64,000 nucleotides of DNA from Pictodentalium vernedei (lineage: Eukaryota > Mollusca > Scaphopoda > Dentaliida > Dentaliidae). Shown in pieces: positions 1 to 11,003 of the stretch (the stretch's first letter is position 1; each line of letters begins with the position of its first letter). The translations under genes were made by a program, and so were the position numbers. The notes beneath the pieces are model-generated. The model had not been told where the DNA came from, made no database searches, and saw only the letters and a program-made list of their open reading frames with translations. The DNA lies in assembly GCA_031216915.1 (NCBI GenBank), contig CM062295.1, forward strand, positions 183,100,927 to 183,164,926, in the 5' to 3' direction.

Positions 1-78
1 GGGGCCGTCAGTAATTGACGCCCAATTGTTTATAAAACTCGACAATCTTCCGCCTACCGGAACACGATAGAGGTTCAT
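1..78 (-). CDS. DIRS-like reverse transcriptase, N-terminal 26 codons
   Basis: From the ATG at 78-76 the minus strand reads MNLYRVPVGGRLSSF..., a frame different from gag. 'VGGRLSSFINNWASITDG' resembles the opening of DIRS-group RT domains. The rest lies outside the window. The start was chosen because this ATG overlaps the gag stop codon. Translation by termination-reinitiation or by a shift is possible, and the sequence does not decide between them. Confidence 0.7.
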   Translation of the reverse strand, partial: MNLYRVPVGGRLSSFINNWASITDGP

Positions 79-521
79 ACCATCACCTCCTGGACCTGCG
101 AGGCTTGCAGAAGGAGAAACTGCGTACTCCACGACCCGACCTCGCCCCGTCGACCTATGGACGTGTCTGACCAGTTATCTCGGCCAGTATAACATCCCCT
201 ACGTGAGTCGCTGCCTTGACGGTCTCTAGAATAAGACCTAGAGGACGCATAGGAACCTCTATAGGAACTTCCCTTGGGCGTACTTGTCCCAGAAGTGCCT
301 GTCTTACTCTTTTCTGCTGTATCCAACTTTTTAGAAGAGGATTTGAATAGCAGAGAATCCGAAGCTTTCTTAGTTATCTGATCATAGATTGCTGAAAGCT
401 TGCCGTCAAAGAGAAGCTCTCCGGAGACCGAAGCGACTCTGAGAGCGTTTTTCACCTTACCATCCACGCGTGTGGATGTAGCTAGGGCCGCGTCACGTGT
501 AACCAACTCCAGGTTTGCCAC
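75..521 (-). pseudogene. DIRS-type gag, C-terminal part
   Basis: Begins 'MANLELVTRDAALA' and ends in a Ser/Arg/Tyr/Gly-rich tail ('SYASSRSYSRDRQGSDSRR'), probably a nucleic-acid-binding tail. The 'LELVTRDAAL' and 'LLFDGKL' segments resemble the region just before RT in DIRS gag. The TGA stop (77-75) overlaps an ATG (78-76) that opens the RT frame, giving an ATGA gag/pol junction. Product 148 residues. Confidence 0.6.
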
Positions 522-550
522 TGAAAGGGCAGAGTTATAAGTGGAATAAG

Positions 551-1288
551 CTATGGAATTGAAAGAACTCTTAAGGAGGATTGTATATCCTGGAATTCTT
601 TCCCTTGAAGACGTAATGATAACGCTTTAGTAAGGTGATCTGCGTATGATAAAGCGTCTAAGTTAACTCTATTAGACATTATTGTCGTTTCCAACGTCGT
701 GGTTGGAATTGACATAGACAATGGTATGCACAATTCTAGGTCTTCAGCCTGGTCGTCTAGACGCAGAGAAACTCTCGGTATGCCATGTCGTGCCGTTTCA
801 AATTTGTTCCTTGAATTGATGAAAGGCAGATGTAGAGCATTTGTGGACAAGAAACCATACTTGCTCGTTTTGGTAGCAAGCTTATATATAGCGTCATTAA
901 ATAGTTCAAATGTTCTTGTGACATTATTGGACTGTGTCGGAAACTCAGGGACGATGTCCCTAAACCGATCAAAAAATTCTGTGTCCAGTGACGCTATCAG
1001 TCTCTTATCCGGCATCGCAGCATTCTGGTCCGACGGAACAACCTCGGGAAGATAATGCCGGATAAAATCTACGGCAGCTTTATGTTGTTCCGAAAGGGAA
1101 AACTCCAGATCCTCTGAATCCCTTTCACCATCCTGTCGGACCATATGAAGTTCTCGGTCGTCCGTACCTGATGCTTCAGCAGAGCGTACCGACCCAGCGT
1201 CGTCGGATAATTCCTGATCCGACAGAGATTCTGTCGTCTGCTGGGATGCTGCGATAAGTTGTGCTATTTGTGATAGCACGTCCGTCAC
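551..1288 (-). pseudogene. DIRS-type gag, central part
   Basis: An acidic N-terminus (many Asp, Glu and Ser) precedes a globular region with 'LDTEFFDRFRDIVPEFP' and 'NALHLPFINSRNKFE'. It lies in the same strand order as the pieces on either side, and a short gap of about 30 bp separates it from the C-terminal piece. I read it as the middle of the same gag-like protein. No catalytic motif is visible. The frame breaks at both ends indicate decay, or a sequence that has taken small indels. Confidence 0.5.
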
Positions 1289-1489
1289 TGAGGCCTGTGG
1301 AGCAGCAGTCTTACGTTGCTTTGCCGCTGGAAGCTCCCTGGACGTTGACTCCTACATACTTCTTTTATGCGAACGTCCGGAGTGTACAGGCCTCATGTCC
1401 CTGGCTACCGGATGGCGTGACCTGGTCGCCGTGGAATCCCTGATCGGCGAAGCTGGCTGGATATCCGTGGTCACGTAGCCAATGTGCGT

Positions 1490-2224
1490 TCATGTGTGCT
1501 GGCGTGAGGATGAGGAAGCCATATTGACAGTCTCTCCGGACTGTTTATATAACGGAGCGTCCCGAGTGGTGGATGTATGCTCCGAATGCGAAACGTTTTG
1601 TACCACAACATCTGGTCCCAGATGTTGTTGTATGAGAGAGGGACCTCTCTCGCTCGCAGCCCGGATGGACCTGGACGAGCTAGGAACCGGACTAATAGGC
1701 TTCCTCCATTCTATCCTCTGATCCGTCATCACTGGGTGTGCACTTTGTGTTATTATAGTGCTTGCATCACCCAAATCTCCTTCCTGGACCGCAACGGACG
1801 AACCCAGCTGCTGAGCCATTCGATGAATGGTCGCTACACCGGGCGAGCTAGCAGACGCCAATGCCATCGATCCTACTAGGGACCTCTTAGGCAATTGACG
1901 TATTTCCATGATCACTTTTGCCGCTAGCTCTTCATTTAACTGTGACGAGGGAGGCACACTTTCGGAAGACATCACGGAAACATCACCCTGTTCTTGTTCC
2001 TCTGAAAAAGAGATTGAAAAACTAGAGTGACCCTGCAGAGAAAGGACCGGCATGGCCCTATCCCCGCTAACAACATACCGTGACACATGTTTCCAATGTT
2101 TGTCATCCCAAAAGACACACACTGAGCAGGAGTTAGTGCGAGTACACTGACTACAATTAATACAATGATTATGAAAGTCAGAGGAAGATTTCCTCTTATT
2201 ACAATTTGAACAATATCCTTTCAT
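1490..2224 (-). pseudogene. DIRS-type gag, N-terminal part
   Basis: The frame opens at 2275, but the likely start is the Met at 2224 ('MKGYCSNCNKRKSS'). Cys/His pairs follow in the first 40 residues (CSNC, CINCSQC, CSVC), which look like zinc-binding knuckles, and then an acidic, Ser/Gln-rich region. The frame ends at 1490 without joining the next gag piece at 1288, so a frameshift or deletion separates them. It probably packages element RNA in the parent element. The product here is truncated. The assignment comes from the Cys pattern and from the downstream RT, not from a search. Confidence 0.6.
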
Positions 2225-2275
2225 TGTGAAAAGAACACAAACAGTCCTAGTACTTGCACCAACCCCTGAAAACAA

Positions 2276-4200
2276 AGATACATAATAACATGATCCATTA
2301 ACATATAGAAAAAATAAATGAAATCAAAAAAATTTTTTGAAAAAATATTTTTTCAGAAAAGCCCAAGTTTCTGAAAGTAGCGTTGAGCCCCAATGGCTCC
2401 CCAAAAAAGCCTAAGTGTGGACAAAAATTTTTTAAATAGTTCAAAAAAATTAATGCAACACTTACGTATAATAATAATGTATCTTGTTATGATTAAACTA
2501 ATACACAGACAAGAAATCACTCTCAACAGAAACCGTTGTCAATGTAAACAAGAAGTGTATAAAAACCGGAAACATGACTCCAGGCACTGATAAACATGGC
2601 CCGAAATCAGTTCCCAATTACAACACTATCTGATGCAAAACAGAGACTTCCAGGGAAGAAACTGCAGAACATCAGATGGTAGATGCAGAACACAATGCCT
2701 AAACACCCATGGGTGAGGACGTAAACATGGGGAAAAAACAGAATTCATTCTGTTACCAAGCTAAAACTCCCAAGAAAATTTAGCAATAATATTACAGAAA
2801 ATATGCCAAAAGCATGGGAGAATAGCAAGGGGGGGACTAAAGGAAAGGGAGAGAGGAAACACTGTTCAAGCAGTGTAACTTTATAGAAAGAATGACAACA
2901 GGCCCATGCCTTGAAATTAGGGAACATAAGATAATTTCATAAAAATTTTCTAAGTTACAGCCCTAATTATTTCCTGCCACTAATTTTTCCTCTCCTCCTT
3001 CTATTTCCTCTTTAGATCCACCATTTCTCTAATATTTATGTGTCTGGCATCATTTAAACTGAGATTTACAAGCACAAATATCAGTCAGATGTGAACTGAT
3101 GAAAGGCCAAACAAAGAATGATAATTGGTGCCAATTTCGAGACCTCCTTGACACTGTGCATGAGCAGTGGAGGAAAAGTATGGAGGACCATTTAGGACAT
3201 GTTATTTTCGGTTTTAGATGCAAATTTTGGGGTTGGGGGGCAAAATTTGTGTTTGGCCCTAGATTTTTGAGAATTAGCACCAGCCAGCTATGTCTGGGTC
3301 ATTGGTACAGTATAAAAATATTTGATTCAAAGGGTTAAAATTAAGACAAAATACCCTGGAAAAGAGTTAAATGTTATAGTGAACCACCATAGCAATAGGC
3401 AGAAACTAAACAAAATTTTAAAAAGCCAAAAAATCAAAACCTGTACACAAAAGTTCAAAATATTTGAGAGTGGATGCCGACGCTGCCGCCGATGCCGACA
3501 TGAGGGCTATGCCATAGGCTCACACAACTAACGTTGGTGAGCCAAAAACAATTATAACTGTAGACACTGAAATAATTTTTTCATTTTTTAATAAGCTGCA
3601 CAAATAAAAACAATTATGAAATAAATATTCTTCACACATTCTGATTTGGAAGGGGCGAATCTTCCAAGTGTGAAATGTCTTGTTTACAATGGTAATGATA
3701 CTGAATTTACTGGGATGAAATGTCAGTTAATATTGGACATAAATAAAGCTTGAACACTCCTTTTCTCCTTGATTCTGCATACCGCAAACTGCATTTAATT
3801 GGAAGAACATATCTTGCATTTTAGCAAAGAAATTTTCCCCTCATCATCAGTTTCAGTGAAAAATGTGATTTTGTTATTGTTTTCAGTGATACAGTTTTGT
3901 GTGGTTGGCTTCACATGGTTTGGTCAAACATGCTGAAATTGGGTATATTTGATTTTCGTAATTATGAACCAGAAACTGTCGGCATGCTCAACAATCTGAA
4001 TTGACTGAGATTATCAAAATGAGCGCACCATTCTTATTGTTACAAATCGAATCACTGGTGATAAATAATACAATTTCATTTAATCTAGGCAGAAAACTTA
4101 TATCAATGTATTTCAGCGCCCCTTGATGAAAAGCGAAGTGCAAAAATAGGCCGATGAAATCGTCAGATGTGTACCCATACGCGCAACTAGTAGAAAGCTG
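2276..4200. other. No gene recognised; AT-rich non-coding
   Basis: Only short frames without recognisable domains occur here. Positions 3470-3500 hold a degenerate GCCGAC/GATGCCGAC stretch followed by 'GCTATGCCATAGGCTC', the type of tail seen beside bivalve Helitron-like repeats. A/T runs are frequent. I see no promoter or RNA gene. Confidence 0.5.
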
Positions 4201-4264
4201 TATGATGGAGGGCCACCACGGATGCCAACATTATGTACACCATACAAGGTATGGGTACATATAG

Positions 4265-5412
4265 AAATGGATTGGAGGAGTGTGTAATTTGATGGATAAA
4301 GGGTTAATATCTCCGGATCAAATTATCAGATTTACATAAAAAAAAACTATACAGCACAGCACATCAGTAACCTGAATAAATATATAAAGTAACATCGGAT
4401 TGATATTTTTTGAGTTATCTAGTGCCAAAGGGATTGGAGGAATTTTCAATTTGAAGGATAAAGGGTTAATATCTCCGGATCAAATTATCAGATTAACACA
4501 AGAAACTATACAGCTCAGCACATCAGTAACCTGAACACAATTATAAAGTAACTTAACAATCCAAGCAATATTTTTCAAGTTATCAAATGCCAAAGGGATT
4601 GGAGGAATTTTCAATTTGAAGGATAAAGGGTTAATATCTCAGGATTAAAATAACAGATTTACACCAAAAACTATACAGCTTGGTACATCAGTAACCTGAA
4701 CACAAATATAAAGTAACTTGACAATCCAAGCAATATTTTTCAAGTTATCGAATGCCAAAGGGATTGGAGGAATTTTCAATTTGAAGGATAAAGGGTTAAT
4801 ATCTCAGGATTAAATTTTCAGATTTACACCAAAAACTATACAGCTCGGCACATCAGCAACCTGAACACAAATATAAAGTAACTTGACAATCCAAGTAATA
4901 TTTTTCAAGTTATCGAATGCCAAAGGGATTGGAGGAATTTTCAAATTGAAGGATAAAGGGTTAATATCTTGGGATCAAATCATCAGATTTACACCAAAAA
5001 CTATACAGTTCGGCACATCAGTAACCTGAACACAAATATAAAGCAACTAGACAATCCAAGCAATATTTTTCAAGTTATCGAATGCCAAAGGGATTGGAGA
5101 AATTTTCAATTTGAAGGATAAAGGGTTAATATCTCAGGATCAAAATAACAGATTTACACCAAAAACTATACAGCTTGGCACATCAGTAACCTGAACACAA
5201 ATATAAAGTAACTTGACAATCCAAGTAACATTTTTCAAGTTATCGAATGCCAAAGGGATTGGAGGAATTTTCAATTTGAAGGATAAAGGGTTAATATCTC
5301 GGGATCAAATTATCCGATTTACACCAAAAACTATATAGCTTGGCACATCAGTAACCTGAACACAAATATAAAGTAACTTGACAATCCAAGCAATATTTTT
5401 CAAGTTATCGAA
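4265..5412 (+). repeat. 165-bp tandem repeat, about seven units
   Basis: The marker TGCCAAAGGGATTGG recurs at 4423, 4588, 4753, 4918, 5083 and 5248, always exactly 165 bp apart, and its start (TGCCAAAG) appears again at 5413 where the microsatellite begins. A first, more diverged unit starts near 4265. Each unit also carries 'AAGGGTTAATATCTC' and 'CATCAGTAACCTGAACAC'. Units differ by a few percent. Confidence 0.95.
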
Positions 5413-5433
5413 TGCCAAAGAAATGGATACGGA

Positions 5434-5530
5434 CGCCGGATGGACGGACAGACAGACAGACGGACGGACGGACGGACGGATGGACGGACGGACAGACAGA
5501 CGGACAAAGGATGGACGAACGACGGATGGT
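5434..5530 (+). repeat. ACGG/GACA microsatellite
   Basis: Runs of GGAC and GACA units (ACGGACGG, GACAGACA) immediately follow the 165-bp array. This is the microsatellite component of the pearl-like element. Confidence 0.9.
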
Positions 5531-5586
5531 CACCCCGGATGCCGGCATTATGTGTACCATACATAGTATGGGTACACATAAAAAAC

Positions 5587-6168
5587 TAGTGCTGCACGGT
5601 ATATCGATAAACCGATATATACCAGTATTCAAACCAATACCAATTGAATACCAGTGTAATTACAAAAATATCGGTTTATCGTCAATATTTATTTACCCAC
5701 AATTTAATTTTCAAGATGTCTTGAGTTTTTTAACTGTAGCCCTGAATGAATAATATTATCCCTTTATCCAAGGAATCGTCTGCTTGTGCCCTCGTAATAT
5801 ACAAATTCAGCAGTTGAAAAAATAATTTTCAAAAAATTCAACAAAACTATATCATGTGACCCCTCATTGCAACGAGCTTGTTGAGCTTGTTCCAATGAGG
5901 GGTCACATGATATAATTTTGTTGAAAACTTTGGGGAAAATCTGATAAATTAATTTTTAAAAATAATAAATTCAGATATTGTCTGCGTTGAGTAAAGGTCT
6001 TTCGAAACCGCATCATCAAGGCATGCTAATTCATTCCGACTGTGATGCCACGAGTCTCGATTGTGGTAGTTGTGTTCATATATCTGAACAGTTTTCGATA
6101 TACCGCTATACCGCGGTATTTTTTAAATACCGATACCAGTATTCAGTTATGAATATCGTGCAGCTCTA
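5587..6168. mobile_element. hAT-like MITE with 8-bp target duplication
   Basis: The terminal inverted repeats start TAGTGCTGCACGGTATATCG on the left and, read from the right end, TAGAGCTGCACGATATTC. The flanks TAAAAAAC (5579-5586) and CAAAAAAC (6169-6176) match at 7 of 8 positions, as expected of a hAT target duplication. An internal hairpin is formed by ATCATGTGACCCCTCATT (around 5853) and its complement around 5898. There is no coding sequence. The element sits at the very end of the pearl-like element. Confidence 0.75.
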
Positions 6169-6176
6169 CAAAAAAC

Positions 6177-6879
6177 ATTTGTGGGAACCTGTTTTCGTTT
6201 CCAATGAATTTGGCCCGACGGAACCTGCATGGAAAAGGAACGATCATTTGTCTGCAAGTCTGATAACTCACTAAAACGTTACATTTTCCATCTATGCATT
6301 AACTAGAGACTGAGCCGGCATACACCTTAAAGTTCAGGTCTTTCTTTGAGTAGACTCCGAAAAGGGCCATTGGTTTTATACATGTCTCAGTTTACTCCTG
6401 TGAAAGAAGCCTTCCCGCAGAAGATACCTCAACCTCTCCAGCAAGTGCCAGAGGCAGACTATATTTGCCAATGAAGGCCTCAGAAATAATATTTAACAAG
6501 TGGCGTGTTAAACTTGCCTGATAAAGACACCACATCAGCCTCAGGGAGAGGTCGTACCTTTGTTGAGAGGGCCCCCTATGAATCTGGTCCTCACCCGAGG
6601 GAGGTTAACACCTCAACCAGATCTCCATTAAGAGCACCAAAGCCTCCTCCCTTGGCCTTTCCTCCTCTGCTGCTTCCTGTGATCCTGTCAAGGTCGGCAT
6701 CTGTGAAAAAGCTTCAACTAATTATTTCAAATCTGAAATCGTCGAAGAGTCAAAAGGGGCTTGCCTCAAACTGTCCCTGAGTACCTTCGGCACGTGAAAC
6801 CATTTGATCTCACATTATATTTATGTCGTAAAAGAGGAATTTCTCCAATTTCATGGCGTAGTCAATTTGAGACAAACTA
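6177..6879. repeat. Repeat copy shared with 32998-33350
   Basis: Positions about 6450-6810 match the 3' tail of the LINE at 32998-33350: both have GGCAGACTATA(C/T)TTGCC, GGGAGAGGT(A/C)GTACCTTTG and GTCCTCAC(C/T)CGAGGG in the same order. I read it as a fragment of a related LINE 3' untranslated region. The open frame at 6505-6780 lies inside it and is not convincing as a gene. Confidence 0.6.
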
Positions 6880-7594
6880 GGCACCAAAGCTCTTACCCAA
6901 CAAATTGTGAGAGAAATAAAATCACTTGGATTAGGGAGCGTTAATTTTGTTGCATAGTTTTATGATGGTGCAAGTGTTGTGTCAGAACATCTATTTGGTG
7001 TTCAAATGCATTTGAGGGAGCAGTTTCCCCAATGCTTTTTTTATTCATTGTTATTCACATTGATTAAGCCTGGTTCTCGTTAATGTGTGCAGAAGTGTTA
7101 AATCAGCAGGTGAATTTTCATCCTAGCTGAAAGTTTATATGTGTTTATGTCCCATTCACATAAATTGTTTGTGGAAACTCAGGAGAGGGATAACGTGCGT
7201 GTTAAAAAACTCATTCATTTTAGTGACATGTGCTACCATTTGCAAACTGCCCATACACACAGTTATTAATACTGACTTGAATGACTTCAGACAAGAATAT
7301 CTGGTACCGGTACTTGAAAAGACAATTATTCCCTGCTCAACACTGCCAAATTTACAAAAAGCAGTCAAGCTAGCACTCACCCTATCAGTGTCTTCCGTGT
7401 AATGTGAACGCAGTTTTTCGGCTCTCCAATATATAAAAAATTATCTGAGAAACAAAATGGTCAACCAAAGATTGTCAGACTTAGGGGTCATATATTTGTC
7501 ATCTGAAAGGGGCAATTTATTACTCGAAAATCCTTATGATGTTGTTGATACATTTGCAAAACGAAATGGTAATACTAGAATATCTTTACATTAG
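6880..7594 (+). pseudogene. hAT transposase relic (ZMYM1-like)
   Basis: Translated pieces include 'FYDGASVVSEHLFGVQMHL' with 'REQFPQCFF' around 6958-7045, the conserved block of the hAT RNase-H-fold core, and at 7139-7594 the C-terminal dimerisation region 'ERSFSALQYIKNYLRNKMV' with 'NQRLSDLGV'. A TAA at 7400-7402 interrupts the C-terminal block and other stops and shifts break the centre. Zinc-finger MYM-type protein 1-like proteins share this hAT C-terminus, so an old domesticated-gene copy is the alternative. It cannot make a full transposase (cut-and-paste DNA transposition). No terminal repeats could be assigned to it. Confidence 0.75.
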
Positions 7595-8410
7595 CACTGT
7601 AGCCAGTAATGGTGTACCATGATTGACTGTTAATAAAAATATATTAAAATGTGAAGAATTATTTATGTTTTGGGTGCCCCCCCCCCCCCCCCCCCCCCAA
7701 AAGAAAGCAAACCCTGGTTACGTGCCTGCTCAATTGCCCCCTCCACACGTATTTTCATCAGGCTTGCACCGTCTCTGTATATATGTGTAAATGTTGAAGT
7801 TGTATATTGCATTCATGAGAATAACATGTGGCCAATGTGTAATATATTGTTTTCATATTCGATGAATGTGAGAAAATCTAAAAAAAAAATCCAAACAACG
7901 ATCTTAGGAAATTTAAATATTTCATCGTGTATCACTGTGTTGTTCTTCTTTTGCTTTGGTTCTGTTTTCATCAGCTGCACTTGGGGACGTTTTTACCAAT
8001 TTAGTACTGTTTTCTAGCCACACTAGGTGCTGTTTTCGCCAACTAGAGTTGGTGCCCTATTCGCCTGCACCCTGTTATTCCATAAATTCAAATTAAATAT
8101 ACACAAATTATACATCACAATGAAGGTTTAGATGCATAGAACACGAAAAATATATGAAATCAACGCATAGATTTAACAGCATACAGTCATGGTTCCCGGA
8201 AGTCTGCTAGCATATTCGTACCAGATCTGATAATAAAATAATACTTCACGCAAACAATTCATGGCCTAATGTGCATCAGATATCCAAGAACAAAGTTATG
8301 GCATCAAAATTCTTCAAAATGCAGCGGCAGAGCTGCGTATGGATGAATTGCAAAACTCTGCTTTGTTTACAATGTAAATCTAATTTTGATTTCCGGTCAA
8401 GGTCATCGGA
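7595..8410. other. No gene seen; includes a poly-C tract
   Basis: A cytosine run of about 22 nt lies at 7677-7698. The rest is AT-rich with short frames and no recognisable domain. Confidence 0.5.
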
Positions 8411-8504
8411 CAGAAAAAGGGGTAATACTTTTTGCCGGTAAAAAGGATGGTATCCATTAAAAAGGATGGTAAGTGTATAAAAACTACGTTTTAAAGTACT
8501 AAAT

Positions 8505-9056
8505 CAGGCCTTAAAATTTGTCTCGATTCACGAGAATCAGTTTCGATTCTCGCGTGTTCCCGTTGCGAGAATCAATTTTTAATTCTTAAATATTTTGAAT
8601 TTGAGAGTACTGTTATTCCCTTGTGAGTGAATAATGTACCTACACGTGTATGCCATAGTAAAAGGCAAATGTCATATTTTTTTAGAGAGTTTACCCATTG
8701 AGGACCCAGCTTCCATTTTGTCGAGTTTCTCATACATGTGCATGAAGAATACACGATCCATCAAATAGGCTTTTGGTGGTCTTGATAGTGGAAATTACAG
8801 AATCGAGGAAGTGGTGTCTAGTGAAGTCTTGGCTGCCTACACAGGCAGCCAAGACTTCACTAGACACCACTGCTAAGTGAGGTTTTGTTACCTATATGAG
8901 GGGGCGAAGACAGAGCATTCTCCTGGTTTTTAAAACACTAGAATCTACTACAAGAATCAAATGAACATTTTGCGCAAATCAAATGTTCTCGTTGTTTTCC
9001 TTGCGCGAATCATTTGCACGAATCGATTTGGATTCGTGCATGAATTTTAAGCCCTG
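8505..9056. mobile_element. Nested MITE, CAGGGCTTAAAATT ends, 6-bp TSD
   Basis: The left end reads CAGGCCTTAAAATT and the right end, reverse-complemented, CAGGGCTTAAAATT. CTAAAT is repeated on both sides (8499-8504, 9057-9062). Removing the element restores the host palindrome arm (AAGTACTAAATGTACCTCT), which is found intact elsewhere in the same composite. The centre holds a perfect 28-bp hairpin. Confidence 0.8.
8811..8870. repeat. Perfect 28-bp inverted repeat with 4-nt loop
   Basis: GTGGTGTCTAGTGAAGTCTT and the following eight bases (8811-8838) are exactly complemented at 8843-8870, with ACAC between. It lies near the middle of the nested 8505-9056 element. Confidence 0.95.
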
Positions 9057-9494
9057 CTAAATGTACCTCTGGATGTGTGAAAAGTGATTATTTAAGGAAG
9101 CTTACGCAATAATAAATATATAAAAGGAAGATTAAGTATTGTTTGTTTTATTATAGACTATTTTCAAGACAAAATAGATCATTTTGCCATCAACACTTAT
9201 CGACACGTTATTTTGTGCAAGGAAAACAACAAATTCGCTAAGGTGAACAACAGGATGAATATTATCATACTTGCTCGAAGGAGATGTAGCAATTTTTAGA
9301 TGTTTCTGTTCACTACGAGGGGATTTAAAAGTTTTTTTGGATAGAAATCATTTATAATTTGAAAATAGTCTACAATAAAACAAACAATACTTAATCTTCC
9401 TTTTATATTGCGCATACTTCATTAAATTGTCACTTCACACCTTCAGAAGTACATTTAGTACTTTAAAACAGTTTTTATATGCTTAGCGTCATTT

Positions 9495-10139
9495 AAAAAG
9501 TTGTGTTCAAGTTTTTTTTTAAATGGGGGTTCATATTTTATTGTATCATGGTTGTTCCCCTCCCCCCCCCCCCCTCCCCCCTCATTATAGATTATAGAAT
9601 CCTGGCTATGCCCCTACTAGATAAAAAAATCCATTTCATATTTTTGAAATGGGGGGGGGGGGGGGGGGGGGAGGGGAGGGGGTGGGCTAGATCGATATAA
9701 CATTTGAACTATGGAATTGTGCGTATTCCCTCCCACGATTATGAGCCCTTCCCAGGATATTTTTTTCAAATTCTGAATCTCTGAGATCGATTCCGGTACC
9801 ACCTGGGGAAAAGTGGGGGTTAAAAACAGTTAATTATGGTTCGCATTTGGGGGCCCTCAGCCACACCCCCCCCCCCCCACCACCCCCCCCCCCCAACCCC
9901 CAGGCCCACCACTGGGAACTCACACATAGGGATTGGTGGAGTGAGAACAGGGCGATCCAGTCTTAATAGGTGCCTGTGATTATCATTTGGGGTAGGACAT
10001 ACAGGAGTCTAGAACTAGTATCCACTGATGTGTGGTTGGCTTTAATAGTTATCATCACCTCGGCATGTGTTTGGCGAAACATTAACTGAAAATAAGTTAG
10101 GAACCCCCTTTTAAAAAAATAGCTTGAACACAACTTTTT
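9495..10139. mobile_element. Nested inverted-repeat element with poly-G/poly-C interior
   Basis: The ends AAAAAGTTGTGTTCAAG (9495-9511) and CTTGAACACAACTTTTT (10123-10139) are exact complements, followed inward by a second matching block (GGGGGTTC / GAACCCCC). The interior carries C and G runs of 10-20 nt near 9558, 9652 and 9870. Exact borders are uncertain because the flanks are A/T runs. Confidence 0.65.
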
Positions 10140-10684
10140 GCCGATAAAAAGGACGGTAAAACTATGTTTTAAAGTACTAAATGTAAAGCTGAATGTGTGA
10201 AAAGTGACAATTTAATGAAGCGTACACAATAATAAATATATATAACGAAGATTAAGTATTGTTTGTTTTATTGTAGACTATTTTCAAATTATAAATGGTT
10301 TCTCTCGCAAAACCTTTCTGTTAAATCCCCTTGTGGTGAACAAAAACATCTAAATGTTACGCACACGAATTAGTTACACCTCCATCGAGCAAGTATGATA
10401 ATATTCACCCCGACATGCACTGCAGCAAATTCGTTGTTTTCCTTGCACAAAACGGCATGTCGATGGCGAAATGATCTATTTTGTCTTGAAAATAGTCTAC
10501 AATAAAACAAACAATACTTAATCTTCCTTCTATGTATTTATTATTGCATGAGCTTCCTTAAATAATCACTTTTCACACATTCAGAGGTACATTTAGTACT
10601 TTAAAACGTAGTTTTTATACACTTACCGTCTTTTATACCGGATACCATCCATTTTACCGGCAAAAAGTATTACCCCAGAAAAAG

Positions 10685-11003
10685 CAATGATATACAAAGC
10701 AGTCTAAAATCAAATAATAAGGAAGAAAAATCAAAGAATGAGGAAGATCGCCTTTAAACAGCATACTATTGTTATACAGATGCTGCAAAGTTGTCATATT
10801 CTATGCAAGGTATCATGACACCTGCTGAAATTTCTTAGAATTATGATTTTGTTTTTTGGTGGAAATTGATGGTATGGAGGGAGTTGCACATGTCCGTCGA
10901 ACCATCTTCAATACAAAATGGAGACAGTGTTAATTCAATGAGTGTTGTCTTTTTTCCCAAATGCAGTCCTATCATTGTATCCTAGAGTGGTTTGAATGCC
11001 TAG
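10685..11003. other. No gene seen
   Basis: AT-rich spacer between the palindromic element and the Gmr1-like element. No frame of note. Confidence 0.5.

Larger units (their letters stand above)
1..2275 (-). mobile_element. DIRS-like tyrosine-recombinase retrotransposon, 5' part
   Basis: Read on the minus strand, this block holds a gag-like protein broken into three pieces, followed at the window edge by the first residues of a reverse transcriptase. The gag N-terminus has paired Cys/His motifs and a 'CSVCVFWDDKHW' segment of the type seen in DIRS-group gag proteins. The RT start 'VGGRLSSFINNWASITDG' (positions 55-4) resembles the DIRS RT N-terminus. RNase H, methyltransferase-like and recombinase domains would lie beyond position 1. 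The terminal repeats cannot be seen. Family assignment rests on remembered motif resemblance. Confidence 0.75.
4204..5580 (+). mobile_element. pearl/Helentron-like non-autonomous element
   Basis: Three parts occur in order: a tandem array of 165-bp repeats (4265-5412), an ACGG/GACA-type microsatellite (5434-5530), and a short unique tail ending near 5580 ('GGCATTATGTGTACCATAC'). A related tail sequence ('CAACATTATGTACACCATAC') stands before the array at 4228-4247, so the array sits between two similar end sequences. Core repeat, then ACGG microsatellite, then tail is the design described for 'pearl' elements of bivalves, which are linked to Helitron-like transposition. No protein is encoded. 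Confidence 0.7.
8420..10675. mobile_element. Palindromic composite element with 9-bp TSD (MULE-like)
   Basis: Both ends read inward as GGGTAATACTTTTTGCCGG. The perfect direct repeat CAGAAAAAG flanks the element (8411-8419 and 10676-10684). Inside are two palindromic units (about 8420-9494 and 10140-10675), each made of arms with TAAGTATTGTTTGTTTTATT and its complement, plus two nested insertions. A 9-bp duplication with long inverted ends fits Mutator-like elements, although the terminal motif alone is not diagnostic. No transposase is present. Confidence 0.7.

Noticed and set aside
4204-5580. Simple satellite array
   Set aside because: The microsatellite and the conserved tail on the 3' side, and the related tail before the array, fit a mobile pearl-like element better.
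5405-5753. Arg/Asp-Gly-rich frames over the microsatellite
   Set aside because: Product of the ACGG repeat read in different frames.
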